Source: Hepsetus odoe
Taxonomy: Eukaryota; Chordata; Actinopteri; Characiformes; Hepsetidae
Direction of reading: 5' to 3'
Length of the DNA stretch: 64,000 bases
NCBI GenBank assembly: GCA_017165825.1
Contig: CM029386.1
Location: 3,787,729 to 3,851,728 of the forward strand
The position numbers were made by a program, and so were the translations under genes. The notes below the pieces were generated by a model, which saw only the letters and a list, made by a program, of their open reading frames with translations, searched no databases and had not been told where the DNA came from. Below, one piece after another: positions 9,371 to 21,051 of this stretch. Within the stretch, counting starts at the first letter, position 1. Every line of letters begins with the position of its first letter.

Positions 9371-12300
9371 TCAATTCAATTCAATTCAATTTATTCTTGT
9401 ATAGCGCCTTTTACAACAAAGTTTCCCCAAGGCACTTTACCTTGGTGGTAGTAATAGATGTTAAAGCTGGACAACTATGAAGGAGAGGAACCAAAAACTC
9501 TACAAAAAAAAAAACCTCTGAGGGTCCAAGGTCAACCAGCTACCCAACCCCCTTGGGTATACTAACAGTAAAAAAGTTAGTTTGGTTTTAAACTCCAGGA
9601 TCAGTGAGGAGTCTCAAGTTTCTTCCAGGTACGGATGAGCCGCCAGGGTCCCTTGGTGCATCAGATGCATCACACAGACCAGATGGTAGCTCAGCATTGG
9701 ACCCAGGTGATGACCACAGCGGGCCCCCCCGGACATGTGGGGAGAGAAATGGAATGAGGGGGTCAGTAGAGAGCAGGATCCAGTAGTGACAGACACAGAA
9801 ATGAAACAACAGTGCGATGGCATGTACAGCAGCACCAGCGACATTAGTAATGGTGCACTATGGTGATTGGTGTGCGTAAGCTAAACTAAAGAAGTAAGTC
9901 TTCAGCCGTGATTTAAAGACTGAGACTGAATCGGCATCCCGTACAGAAGCAGGCAAGCTGTTCCACAATCTAGGGGCCCTGTAACTGAGAGCTTGTGCTC
10001 CTATACATTTATTTATGCGAGGGACAATTAGGAGATCTTTATTCTGGGATCTAAGTGGGCGATTAGGTGTAAAGGTATTAAGCAGTTCGGTTAGGTATAT
10101 TGGGGCAAGACTTTTAAGTGCCTTGTAGGTTAAGAGGAGGACCTTGAATTCAGCCCTGTACCTAACAGGAAGCCAGTGAAGCGAGGAGAGTATGGGAGTT
10201 ATGTGGTCGTACTTCCTGCTCCTGCTAACAATCCTAGCGGCTGTGTTCTGAATGCGCTGTAGGGTGCTTAATGTGCCCTGAGAGCTTCCAGAAAGTAGGG
10301 CGTTACAGTAATCTAATCTACTGTATACAAATGCATGTACTACTTTCGCCGTGTCTTCCATTAACAGAAAACGCCGTAGTTTGGCAATGTTCCGAAGGTG
10401 CAGGAATCATGTCTTCGCAACTGCATTGACATGGGGATTAAATGAAAGATTTGAATCGAAAATAACACCAAGGTTACGTGCCAGAGTACTAACTGAAAAC
10501 TTCAACCCTGCATCCCGGATATGCGAAAATGAAGTTGGCCCTGTCTACATCGCTACTACAAAACAAGAGCAGCTCAGTTTTTTCGGGGTTTAGTGAGAGG
10601 AAGTTGTTATTGATGCTTTATCACATGATTTAACAGATAGGTATAGCTGGGTGTCATCAGCGTAGGAATGGTAACTAACATTATGCTTCCGTATAATAGT
10701 GCTTAGTGGGAGCATGTAGAGGGAGAAGAGCACTGGGCCTAACACTGACCCTTGTGGGACTCCATAGTTAACTAGTGACATAGGTGAGGGGATGCCATAA
10801 TCATCCATTTGGATGAAGTAGTAACGGTTTGTGAGATAGGAGTTGAACCCTTTAAGGGCTGTTCCGCTAATCCCAACAGTGGAGTGAAGCCTATTTACTA
10901 AAATGGAGTGATCCACCGTGTCGAACGCAGCACTAAGATCTAAGAGAACAAGAACAGTAATGTTTCCTGTATCACTTGAGACCATTATATCATTTACCAC
11001 TCTAGTTAGAGCAGTTTCTGTGCTATGGCCAAGCCAGAAGCCTGATTGGAATTTATCTAAGAGGTTATGCATGTCTAGATATGACTGCGGTTGTCTCGCA
11101 ACTAGTTTTTCTAGAATCTTAGAGAGAAACGGGACATTAGAGATAGGTCTATAATTACTTGGTGAGCAAGGGTCCAAGTTAGGTTTTTTAAGATGTGGTC
11201 TAACCACTGCTGTTTTAAACTGATTGGGGATTACACCTGAGGTCAAGGATGCATTCATGATATCAAGTATAGGTGTTGATAGTACTCCTATGGATTTCTT
11301 CAGGAGCTTGGTTGGGATGGGATCTAACCGACAGGTTGTGGACTTTGCCTTGGTTATAACAGAAAATAGCTCAGAGTTATCAATGAGATTAAAATCACTA
11401 AAATATTGTGCGCACTGTTCTGGTAATGGATTAATTTCAGGGCTAATAGGGCACATTTGGAGCCTAATGTTGTTAATTTTATCATTAAAAAACTTAAGAA
11501 ACATATCGTTAGTAATACTACACGCTGGCCTTTTATCAGTTTTGTCTGTTAGCTGAGCTAGTGTCTGAAAAAAATAGTGGGGGTTATGCTTGTTGTTTTC
11601 AATAAGTTTTGAATAGTACTCAGTGCGAGCACTATATAGAGCTTTCTTATATTGTTTTAATTTAGCAGACCATAGAGCCTGAGAGGCTTGGAGACCTGTT
11701 GTCTGCCATCTGCGTTCTAGCTTACGGCACTCCCGCTTAGCAGCCCGTGTGTGATCATTGAACCAGGGAGAGTGCCTGATAGTTCTGACCTTCTTTGTCT
11801 TAACTGGGGCGACCTGATCAAGGATCTGCCCAACTACTGTATTGTACATGTCGGTGATGTCATTAACAGTTTTGTTACAGGTGAAGTCTATCTCTGTTAC
11901 GGCCTCCATAAACTGAACTCATTTAGCCCTGTTAAGGTACGGTAGAGACATAGTAATCTCAAACGTGATTAAAGAATGGTCGGAACAAAGTTTTTTTAAG
12001 GAGTGGACCAGTACAGTATCAATGTCAAGTCCATACGAGATAATTAAATCTAACGTGTGTCCTTGTACATGGGTAGGTCCTAATATATGCTGGGTGCAAC
12101 CGACAGAATCGAGGAGTGTTAAGAAGCTTTTGGCACCTGCATCCGTCTCTGTATCAACATGTATGTTAAAATTGCCTAACATCACGAATCTAGTAAACCT
12201 AACAACCAAGTCAGAGAGCAGATTGCCAAATTCATTAATAAAGGCAGCATATGGTCCTGGAGGTCTATAAATTAATAGGATATGGACCGCTAAATCAGAC

Positions 12301-13290
12301 CTAATGCTTAGCAGCATCACTTCGAATGTATGGAAGCTTTCAGTAGTTTTTGAATAAACCTTAAATGATTAATCAAAAATTGCAGCCAGGCCACCACCAC
12401 GTCCTACTGAGCGTGATTTATGCAGGTACGAGAACCCATCCGGGGAGGCTTCCACTAAGGGGATGGTGTCAGTTGGTCTAAGCCAAGTTTCAGTCAGTAG
12501 ACAGATATCTGACTTTGTGTCGAGTACCATCTCATTAATAAGCACTGCCTTGTTTCCTAAGGAGCGAACATTCAGCAGTGAACATTTGATTTTAGTCGGA
12601 CGCTGTGTTTTATTTGTTTTTATGATTGGTACTGTGAGCAGGTTACCAGCGCAGGAGCCCCTAGATTGGCAACTATACTGCTTCCTTATCGTACTAAGAA
12701 TAGATATTCTCTGGTAGTGATAAGAGGAGTCTGGTTCTAAGCTAATGTGTGACATAGGGGATGCCGTGTTATAAGGAACCTGGGTTTCTGCCAGGAGTGT
12801 ACTGGTAGTGGAATAATAGTCAGCGTGTGATTTAAGATCACAGGACTGCGACCTGGGTGGTGCTCTAAAGAGTCACAGTGGCAATTTTGCTGCCATATTT
12901 TGGGAAAGCATTTATGATCCTCTCCAGTTAGGATGAAGACAGTCCCTTTTGTAAAGGCCAGGCCATTCCCAAAAGAGGTCCCAATTATTTATTAAGGCGA
13001 TGCTTTTAGATGCACATCAAGTCTCTAGCCAGCGGTTGAAAGAGAGCAGCCTACTGTAGGTTACATCTCCTCTAAAGAGAATTGGCAAAGGACCAGACAC
13101 GATTAAGTTCTGACATTTAGTTTCAGCTTTTGAACACATGGAGATGAAGTTCCTCTTTAATACCTCGGATTGTTGGGACTTTATATCATTAGTTCCAGCG
13201 TGAACAACCAAGGTCGGAACTTCATTGCTGGAGTAAGAGTCCAATCGTGCCTCGATGTCAGAAACTCTAGTACTCTTAGTATGAAACAGT
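9371..13290 (-). mobile_element. L2-type LINE with esterase-like ORF1, degenerate
   Basis: Minus-strand LINE readable from 5' to 3'. An ORF1 piece with SGNH-type block VVHAGTNDIK (13,017-13,244) comes first. APE endonuclease pieces follow: SDICLLTETWLRPTDT (12,369-12,755), then FVMLGNFNIHVD and CSDHSLITFE (11,919-12,320). RT follows with LLDLSAAFDTVDHSIL, YGVPQGSVLGPVLF and SYADDTQLYL (10,590-11,909). The C-terminal domain comes last (LDYCNALLSG, LHWLPVRYR, PRLWNSLPASVRDAD; 9,858-10,361). The 3' end is a short (ttcaa)n tail at 9,371-9,400. The domain order and 'SLHWLPVRYR' end are those of L2/CR1-group elements. At least three frame breaks (near 12,366, 11,915 and 10,600) make it inactive as written, though it is one of the less eroded elements here. 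Confidence 0.88.
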
Positions 13291-15332
13291 TAATTCTTAA
13301 GTTGTTAGTAAGAGATCCTGTGACAGATAACTGAGAGACTGAAATGTATCCCAACCTGTTTTCTCTTTGATGCAGATTATCAGTCCGTCCTCAGTGGAGA
13401 AAAGGACAGAGCTGAAATTTCTTTACTGAAGACTGATCTCAGAAACAGGTAACACTGTTTTCAGGGCTTTAATGATATTATCACTGTTTTTACCGCTGCT
13501 GGATTTGATTGTCAGTGAGAAACACACTCTCAGGTTAGAGAGCTGAAGTTTACACTTTAGTCATGTGACCCTTTAGAACAAGCTGTTATTTCCTGCCTCT
13601 GTTTTAAATCACTGTGTCTTATTTTGCTGTGTGTGTTATGAAAGGGAGGAAAGTGGAGTGGTTAGGATGCAGTGAGTAGAGGTGACAAAGGTGGAGGAGC
13701 TGAACAGTTCAACTCAGGATCAACAGTTCAGAATAATGGTGAATATGGAGGAGGTAAAAGTGTGGAGTGGAGGCAGGTTGGAATGGGTGGAGAAGAGTGG
13801 CCGGAGTGATTTGTGACAGACGAGTGCCAACAAGACTCAAAGGGTAGGTTTTCAAGAACCAGCTATGTTTTACAGGCTGGATTTATTTGAGCAACAAAAG
13901 TCCAAACAAATCTCAGATTGCTTAAAGTTTTCATGGAGCTGTCAGCTAATTTCAGTTTCCTCCACATTTATTGGGACATCAGATTGCTTTGTTGAACAGC
14001 TGAGAGAGATGGGAGGTCCAGACGATTCCTAAATCTTTCTATGACTGAAGGGAAATCTGTTGCCAATGACTTTATGCAGTTTATAGAAATCCTTGAATAC
14101 TTCATTAAAAAGAGAGGGTCAGTAGTTTCTCATCACATATTTAAGTATGTGAGTGTTTGAGTCATGATGCAAGAACTTGGTTCAGTCTGATTACTTGTAA
14201 CATTAGTGTCCAGTTCTAAGCAGTAATAACTGCACTGGATCTGCATCAATATGTTCTTCTAAGAGCAGGACAGACTTCAGCAGATCAGCAAAAATAAAAT
14301 TGTAATCCAAACTAGCAAAGGTTTTATGCTGGGAATAGAAAAATTTATAATTCTTTACTTTCGTTTTCCTGACCTGCCAGATCTCACAATTCTCACAATG
14401 AAACCTTTTATGAAATGTTGGGCCTCCTCTCTCTCTTCAGGCAGGATACAGACGAAAGTGCTGGATCCCTTTCTATTTCAGTGAAGCCCTGCAGGACGAG
14501 AAAGCTTTACACTGCTGGATGTTTTTCATTAGACTCTACTACAAAGGACAGGAGCTGAGACTGACTGTGTTGGATTTTGTATTTGTTAGTCTTTGTGCCT
14601 CCATAAAAGTCTGGCAGTAGTTGTACTTGTTTGACGAGTTTCTCTCTTCTGCTGAACACTTGATGGGCGCTTTCAGTTTCAGATCAAAAGCTGGTCCTGC
14701 AAAAACTATGCAGCACTGCCCTTTACACACTGACATTTCCTCAGATCAGAGGAACAGATGACAGAGGCAGATTACACATGAGTGCATTTTACAGCTAAAG
14801 ATCGTAGGGGCAGTAAAAGTAAAAGGAAAGGCAGTAAAAGTGAAAATAAAAGTCGAATCTGCTGAGAAAGAGATCACGCATCTCAGTGCTCTGAATTCAA
14901 ACAGTAAGTTCATTAAAGTGATAAAGTACAAGATCACATTTTTACTGTGGACTTTAACAGCAGCTGCTGTGTGTGTTTGTAGAACTAGATTTCATTTCTG
15001 TGCTAAAGAAACAGACATGTTTATTCAAAAATAAGCTGAAAAGCAAAGTGAACAAACCAAATGCAGCTTTCAAGTGCTTTGTGTTTAGAATTGCATATTT
15101 GTGTATTTTTCTTTATACTGAGATATTAATGATTATTATGAGAAAGTGGATGTTTCTCTGAGTGATTTATTTACTGTGATGTGAAAGAAAAGTGAGAGTA
15201 AGTTTGTGCTGCAGCCTCCATTAGAGACTCAGTTCTGAGTTCTTGATCAAGCTGCAGGAAGGAAAGCTCCTTAATCTACACTTTTTAAGCAGAGACTTGT
15301 TCAACTCTTCTTTGTGTGTGTTCTGGTTGCAG
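13291..15332. other. Intergenic or 5' intronic DNA with a LINE scrap
   Basis: Positions 13,645-13,860 are an RTE-like LINE fragment on the plus strand ('gtggaggagctgaacagttc', 'ttgtgacagacgagtgcc'). The remainder shows no recognisable protein. A possible small exon at 13,377-13,447 is listed separately. No TATA box or CpG-rich promoter was evident before the NLR gene. Confidence 0.5.
13377..13447 (+). other. Candidate small exon, unrecognised
   Basis: Preceded by a good pyrimidine tract and acceptor ('cctgttttctctttgatgcag') and followed by a good donor (caggtaaca). The enclosed frame reads YQSVLSGEKDRAEISLLKTD and continues to LRN, without a stop. It lies about 2 kb before the NLR start codon, so it could be an upstream exon, an exon of another transcript, or chance. 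The peptide was not recognised. Confidence 0.3.
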
Positions 15333-15395
15333 TGTTGACAGAGAGCAGCATCTCCAGTGTGTAGCTGTGAGTGTGTGAAGAAAAACTCCACCATA

Positions 15396-15442
15396 ATGGG
15401 GGCTTATTATTCCAGCATTGGAGGAGGAGACTCTGATCCACA
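15396..15442 (+). CDS. NLR exon 1 (start codon exon)
   Basis: Encodes MGAYYSSIGGGDSDP plus two bases. The ATG is preceded by 'caccata'. The donor is 'caca|gtgagt'. The two leftover bases (CA) join the first G of exon 2 to make Gln, so the junction is in frame. Confidence 0.7.
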
Positions 15443-15747
15443 GTGAGTCATTTTATATTATTATACAGGAAAAAAAAAAGAACAGAATATCTGTCCCTGC
15501 TGTTTTGACTAGTTTTGGTAAAGTAAGTGATTCCTCAACAACAGCCACTCTCCTCCTGGATCATCATGGATTAATTGTTTTCAGGGTGATGAGAGCAGAA
15601 TCTCCAGAACCCAACTGTGTGTCTACGAAGAGTGACGTGTCCAAAGATGATCCTCCTGATTTCAGTGAACCTGTTCCCTCTGATCCAGAGTCAGTAAAAC
15701 ATTCAACACTCAGAGTCTTTTATCATCATTTACCTTATGTATACTAA

Positions 15748-15779
<32 letters not shown>

Positions 15780-18700
15780 ACACTGCCTCACTAAAGGGAT
15801 TTTCTGTCACAAACATGAGTATTTATTTTCACAGGGTCCAGCAAAAAACAGACACTCACAGGAGAAAACTGGATTTTATATTTAAGGTTTGTGCAGTTGT
15901 GAATTTCTTTACTCCCTTTACTTTACTTCTTTTTACTTTTAATATTTTGTTGATAATTAGCTAATTAGCTTTAATTTCTGCTCTGTTATCCCAGCTGTCC
16001 ATCCCAACTTTCACAGGAACAAAGGCTTCTGCTTTTTTTTTTTCTTGAACAGACCACAGTTATTACTATCAAGTATTATATTATACAGAAATGTTAATAT
16101 ATCATTAGAAAAACTCTTTAAAAAGTATTGTTTAAAGGTAGATCAGTAATGTGGCACATCATTGAATTGCCAAGTCCTCCACAACCCTAAAGCTGTAGAA
16201 CTGTGTAAGTGTTTAAGGCAAAATAAGATCTGATTGCACTTCTCTTCAGAAAAAGTATGCAAATCCCTTTTTCTGGAGCATTAGCATTTTCTAATCACAA
16301 CAACAAACTGTGGTTAGTGCTGTTACTTTGCTGCAAGAAGGTTCTGAGTTCAGTTTCCAGGTGGGTCAGCCTGCATCCTCTCTGTGTGGACTTTGCACAC
16401 AGAAAGTCTTGTTCTTTCACACACTTTGTTCTCCCCGTGTGTGTGTTTCCTAGCAACCTGTCCAGGGTGTTTCCACGCCCGTTGCCCATGACTCTAATCA
16501 GGACAAGGGGCTGAGGAAAAAAACGAATTAATGAATGAATTATGATTTTCTGCATGTGTTAAATACACTATATACTGTATACAGTTTCCATCAAATGTAT
16601 AACTACTGCATCTAATAGTAGTTTATATACTCTTTCATTAAGTTAAATCAAGAGCTGCTGCTTGGTGCTTTAGTACCAAGACGTTCAGGAATTACACCTG
16701 TGATCTTCTAAGTTCTATAATCTACTGAAATTACTGAAAACAACACATTCCTCTTACCTCTACCTCCTCAAATCCATTCTTGTGCCATAACATGTTTTTA
16801 CTGGTAAACAACAGCTGAGAAAAAGCTTAAGTCTGCCTAAGACATCTCCACAGAACTGTTCAGCACTATTTCCTGTGATCATATAATCCTTCACTGTAAT
16901 ATTACAAACTTCTGTAAATTTCTCATTTCAGGAACTGGAGCAGAAGATACTCTCTGTAGTGAAGAATGAGCTGAACACATTCAAAAAACTCCTGAGTGCA
17001 GATTACCCAGCATGCTCTGAGAGAGAGATGGAGGATGAGGATGGTCAGAGGAGTGTGAGAGAGGGAGTGTTGAAGATAACACTGCACATCCTGAAGAAGA
17101 TGGACCAGGCAGACCTGGTGAACACACTAGAGAGCAGTAAGAGTTCTGGGTCATGTGATCATTACAACACTTAGCTCTGAATCAGTGTGAACCCAGCCTC
17201 ACTTTTTACCTTCATCAGTCTGAACAGAGTCTCTTACTCAGCTCTTAAACTCTTAATAAAATGTTAAACATCTGAGAATATTTTGCAATTTTGTTCCTTG
17301 AGACCTGAAATTTCATTTTATTTTTCCAGTCACTAGAACTGTATGTTAATTTTTTCAGATATATTTACAGGTCATATGTACATTTATACAAATATACAGT
17401 ATATATATAGTATTGATATATGTAATCACTATATATATATGGATTACATAAATATACAGTTTTTAGTCAGGATCCTTGGTAACACCCTCAACTGCAGCTC
17501 CATGGATTTAGACAGGAGTCTGTGAATATGACTCTTAGTTCACCTGGAGTCTACAGTGATCTCTTCACCACTTTGATGTCGTCTTTTTGTCACCTTCTAA
17601 GTCAATTATAGCGTCTGACCCATGCACATGAAAGCAGTCATGGGAAAAGAAAAAAAAAAGGGGGGGGGTGTATAAAACAGGATAAAAGAAGTTAAATTCT
17701 TGTGGCACACAAGGGCTCAGGGTGAGAGTGGAATAATAAATGTTGTTTCATTAATTTAACAGATTGTTCTCTGTTAGTCAAAAAGTCCTATCACAGAGAG
17801 ATGTGCCTATACTGAGCTTAGAGATCAGCTTGTAGGGAATCAACATGTTGAATGATGAAACTGAAGTCAATGATCAGCATTCTGATTTAAGGGTAAGAAA
17901 TGTCCAGGTGGGTGAGGCCAGAGTGGAGTTCCATGAAGATGGTGTCCTCACTTGACAGATAAATGCAACAGACAAACTGATGAGGTTGCAGAGCAGTGAT
18001 TAGTGAGGCCAGCAGTTGTGAAAGAATTCGTTTCTCACAGCACTCTGCACTGATGGGAGTGAAGTCATTTGTGTCTATTGCTGTGGAGTATTTTGGCACA
18101 GCACGATGGTGATTGATTTGAATGTTGTGGGGACAATGCCTGTCTTGATGACCCTCATTGTGGGTTTCCCATGTTTGATGACTGGGCTTTACTTGGGAAA
18201 AACGAAAGATGTTGAGACTGAGTTGAGAAGAAGGAGATAAAATAGATAATCTATTTGCTGTACAAACAATTTGCTTTGCAAAATCGGACAAACGTGAAAA
18301 AATAGTAATTTAACTAAATTAAAACTATTTGCAATAGCTTTGTGCTGTATGTGTGCCACCATTTTGCTCTAGCACAAAGGTTAGACCAATTCTAGCCACA
18401 GTTCCAGTGTGAAGAATGTATGACCTGGGTTTGCCCAAAACAGAAGCTTCTGGTTTTGAAAACACTAGTTAGATTATAGAGCACTGCTTCAAAAGATTTA
18501 TATTTGCATTAAGATATTATTTATGCATAATTGCAAGTGAAAGTAGTTCACATGTTCCTTTCCTCTTTATCAGGATGTGCCCCTGTTTGCCATCAAAAAC
18601 TCAAATCAAGACTGAAGGAAACGTGTGAGAGAATAAATGAAGGAACCTCAGGCCATGGATCCTCAGCACTTTTGAATGAGATCTACACAGAGCTCTACAT

Positions 18701-20359
18701 CACAGAGGGAGGGATTGGAGAGATTAATGAGGAACATAAAGTGAAACAGTTTGAAACAGTATCCAGGAAATTAACAACAAAGGAGACTCCAATTCAATGT
18801 AATGATATCTTTAAACCCTTACCAGGAGAAAAGAAGTCCATCAGAACTGTACTGACTAAAGGAGTTGCTGGAATTGGAAAAACAGTGTCTGTGCAGAAGT
18901 TCATTCTGGACTGGGCTGAAGGAAAAGTAAATCAGGATGTTCACTTCATGTTTCGACTTCCTTTTAGAGAACTAAATTTGATGAAGGAGAAGAGGCTCAG
19001 TCTGATCAAACTTCTTCATCACTTCTTACCAGAAACACAAGAATTAAAACCAAGACATTATCATCAGTACAAAGTCTTGTTCATCTTTGATGGTCTGGAT
19101 GAGTGTCGACTTCCTCTAGATTTCCAAAACAATGAGAACCTGGTGGATATAGAAGAGCAATCCTCATTGGATGTTCTGCTGACAAACCTCATCAAGGGGA
19201 ATCTGCTTCCCTCTGCTCTCCTCTGGATCACATCTCGACCAGCAGCAGTCGGTCAGATCCCTCCTGAATGTGTTGACCAAATTACAGAAGTGCAAGGTTT
19301 CAGTGACCCGCAGAAAGAAGAGTACTTCAGGAAGAGGATCAGTGATCAGGATCTGGCTAACAAAGTCATCAAACACGTCACGTCTTCAAGAAGCCTATTT
19401 ATCATGTGCCACATCCCAGTCTTCTGCTGGATTGCAGCCTCTGTTCTAGAGAGAATGTTGAGTGAAGCTGAGAGTGGAGAAATTCCCAAAACCCTGACAC
19501 AGATGTTCACATACTTCCTGATCTTTCAGATCAAACACAAGAACCAGAAGTACAATGGAAAAGGTGACCCAGATCCTGATCAGACTAGAGAGAGTATTCT
19601 GGCTCTGGGAAAACTGGCTTTCCAGCAGCTTGAAAAAGGAAACCTGATCTTCTATGAGGAAGACCTAAGAGAGAGTGGTATTGATATTAGAGAAGTGTCA
19701 GTGTACTCAGGAGTGTGCACCCAGATCTTCAGGGAGGAACCTGGGCAGGACCTGGGGAAGGTCTTCAGCTTTGTACATCTGAGCATTCAGGAGTTTCTTG
19801 CTGCTTTATATGCTTTTCTCTGTTTCATCAACAAAAATATTCAGATTCAACAAAACACTGAACTTTCTGAGCTTTTCATCAGTTCATCAATGACCGACTT
19901 CTTCAACAATGCAGTGGACAAGGCCTTACAGAGTGAGAATGGACACCTGGATCTTTTCCTCCGTTTTCTTCTGGGTCTCTCACTGCAGTCCAATCAGACT
20001 CTTTTACGAAGCATCCTGACACAGACAGGAAGTAGATCTCAAAGCAGTGAGGAAACAGTCAAATACATCAAGGAGAAGATTCAGGAGAACAGCTTCGCAG
20101 AGAAATCCATCAACCTTTTCCACTGTCTGAATGAACTGAATGATCATTCTCTTGTGCAGGAAGTACAAAAATACCTGAACAGAGGTGGTCACCATCGGTT
20201 CCATCAGACCAGACTCTCTCCTGCTCAGTGGTCTGCTGTGGTGTTTGTGTTGCTGAACTCAGAAGAAGAGCTGGATGTGTTTGATCTCAGTAAATATCAC
20301 CCATCAGAGGAATGTCTTCTGAGGCTGCTGCCTGTAGTCAAAGCTTCCCGAATGGCTGT
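15396..20359 (+). CDS. NLRC3-like (FISNA-NACHT) receptor gene, 5' half, five coding exons
   Basis: Proposed coding exons are 15,396-15,442, 15,585-15,689, 15,835-15,886, 16,932-17,136 and 18,574-20,359. All introns are GT-AG and every junction keeps the frame. The ATG at 15,396 opens MGAYYSSIGGGDSDPQ. An acceptor at 15,331-15,332 suggests a 5' UTR exon further upstream. Exon 2 encodes the fish-NLR 'SPEPNCVSTKSDVSKDDPP' type motif; exon 4 encodes a conserved helical N-terminal segment; exon 5 carries FISNA and NACHT. The protein is expected to be a cytosolic innate immune sensor of the large teleost NLRC3-like family. No frameshift or stop was found in these exons. The last exon ends in phase 2 (donor gtgagt at 20,360), which fits the phase of the LRR exons at 34-38.6 kb, but those lie on the opposite strand. 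The 3' half is therefore missing or misplaced. Confidence 0.88.
15585..15689 (+). CDS. NLR exon 2 (fish NLR N-terminal motif)
   Basis: Acceptor 'attgttttcag' and donor 'ccaga|gtcagt'. It encodes VMRAESPEPNCVSTKSDVS followed by an acidic, proline-rich end. Short exons with this S-x-P-x-C-x-S-x-K-S-D pattern are commonly repeated at the N-terminus of teleost NLRC3-like genes; only one is seen here. Confidence 0.75.
15748..15783. repeat. (CA)n microsatellite
   Basis: Alternating CA tract in the intron between NLR exons 2 and 3, starting a few bases after a possible read-through frame. Confidence 0.92.
15835..15886 (+). CDS. NLR exon 3 (short basic linker)
   Basis: Acceptor 'tattttcacag' and donor 'ttaag|gtttgt'. 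Encodes VQQKTDTHRRKLDFIFK with phase 2 in and phase 0 out. No domain is recognised; it fits only because both junctions are in phase. Confidence 0.6.
16315..16540 (+). mobile_element. tRNA-derived SINE (third family) in an NLR intron
   Basis: Contains 'gaaggttctgagttcagttt' (degenerate B-box), then 'ctgtgtggactttgca' and 'ttctccccgtgtgtgtg', the block shared by a widespread teleost SINE. It ends with 'ggacaaggggctgagg' and an (aatg)n-like tail. Related tails occur at about 36,535-36,640 and 48,720-48,815. Confidence 0.65.
16932..17136 (+). CDS. NLR exon 4 (conserved helical N-terminal segment)
   Basis: Acceptor 'tctcatttcag' and donor 'agagca|gtaaga'. It encodes 68 residues, opening ELEQKILSVVKNELNTFKKL and containing SVREGVLKITLHILKKM. 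This segment always precedes FISNA in fish NLRC3-like proteins and has a death-fold-like helical pattern. It joins exon 5 with a split Arg codon. Confidence 0.85.
17137..18573. other. NLR intron 4, with a LINE relic
   Basis: Intron between exons 4 and 5. It contains AT-rich low-complexity DNA (about 17,395-17,450) and an A/G homopolymer stretch near 17,650-17,668. The LINE relic at 17,870-18,230 is listed separately. Confidence 0.6.
17870..18230 (-). pseudogene. CR1/Rex1-group LINE reverse transcriptase relic
   Basis: The minus-strand frame contains VPKYSTAIDTNDFTPI, then CCEKRILSQLL, then LQPHQFVCCIYLSSEDTIF. This mirrors the 'VPK....NDYRPVALTS...KCFERL' and 'LDPHQFAYRANRSTEDAI' region of CR1/Rex1-type RT. 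Only this N-terminal RT segment remains. It lies antisense inside the NLR intron. Confidence 0.6.
18574..20359 (+). CDS. NLR exon 5: FISNA and NACHT ATPase
   Basis: This ~595-codon exon begins after a 'tcctctttatcag' acceptor and is open throughout. It starts CAPVCHQKLKSRLKE. FISNA follows (LLNEIYTELYITEGG, then ETPIQCNDIFKPLPG). NACHT includes Walker A GVAGIGKT at 18,861-18,884, Walker B LFIFDGLDE near 19,077-19,103, and sensor-type WITSRPAA near 19,222-19,245. The winged-helix and HD2 part contains FSFVHLSIQEFLAALYAF near 19,768-19,820. The end, LSKYHPSEECLLRLLPVVKA, is the usual lead-in to LRR repeats. All nucleotide-binding motifs look intact. In this family NACHT drives ATP-dependent oligomerisation after ligand sensing. 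The first codons upstream of 18,574 that remain open are intronic. Confidence 0.95.
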
Positions 20360-20558
20360 GTGAGTATTTTCATTCACTTGTACAGTTTGGTTGATCCATA
20401 ACATGTTTAGAATACAACGGTAACATTTCAGTAGAGAACTCACATGATTATCCATTAAATCACTTTTTGTTTCACATTCAAACTGTAGTTTCCACTGTAG
20501 TTCATCATCTGTGTGTTTAATATAAATATCATGATTTAACATTGAATTAATATATGTT

Positions 20559-21051
20559 TGTAACGGTGGCGTGGTACCGGAGGGACGTCAGTTCAGAGCC
20601 AGGAGTTCAGAACAGAAATTTATTATGCACAGTGACAAAACAAACAAGAAACAGGGAACGGGGGACTGCAGTTCTACACCTGAAACCCTAGAACTGGGGA
20701 ACTGCAGTCTAACCCTAGATACAACGTGATCTATACTAGGTGACCTATACCTAGTCATAGACACAAAGTTGACACATACAAACACCACCCGTTACGCATA
20801 GGTTTGACCTACCTAATGAGCCGCGCTCTGTTCTGACTCATCGGGGCTTAAATAGTCAGCCCCAATGATGCACACCTGCCCGCAGGGGCTCAGGTGTGCT
20901 TAGTCAGAACAGAGCGCCCTCTAGCGTACCCTAAACACCTCGTGTGACATACACCCTGAATGTGACCGAGAGCGCCCTCTAGCGTGCCCAAAACACAACA
21001 CACGTGACAGAGAGCGCCCTCTAGCGTGCCCAAACCCTAACACACGTGACA
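20559..21051 (-). mobile_element. Solo LTR, 493 bp, with repeated U3 block
   Basis: The edges are TG...CA. On the minus strand it shows a TATA-like 'ctatttaag' in a GC-rich block and an AATAAA signal, closely matching the solo LTR at 29,731-29,983 over its core. Three copies of a 'gagcgccctctagcgt' motif lie at its U3 end (about 20,912-21,040). Flanks are ATGTT (20,554-20,558) and AAGTT (21,052-21,056), 4 of 5 matching. Its right edge is exactly the outer edge of the inverted-duplication left arm. Confidence 0.8.

Noticed and set aside
10351..12717. Plus-strand open frames across the L2-type LINE
   Set aside because: Antisense shadows of a minus-strand RT/endonuclease with clear motifs.
15180..15332. 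Interferon-response-like element ('gtgaaagaaaagtgag') before the NLR start
   Set aside because: Single purine-rich match in AT/GA-rich DNA with no mapped transcription start, so chance cannot be excluded.
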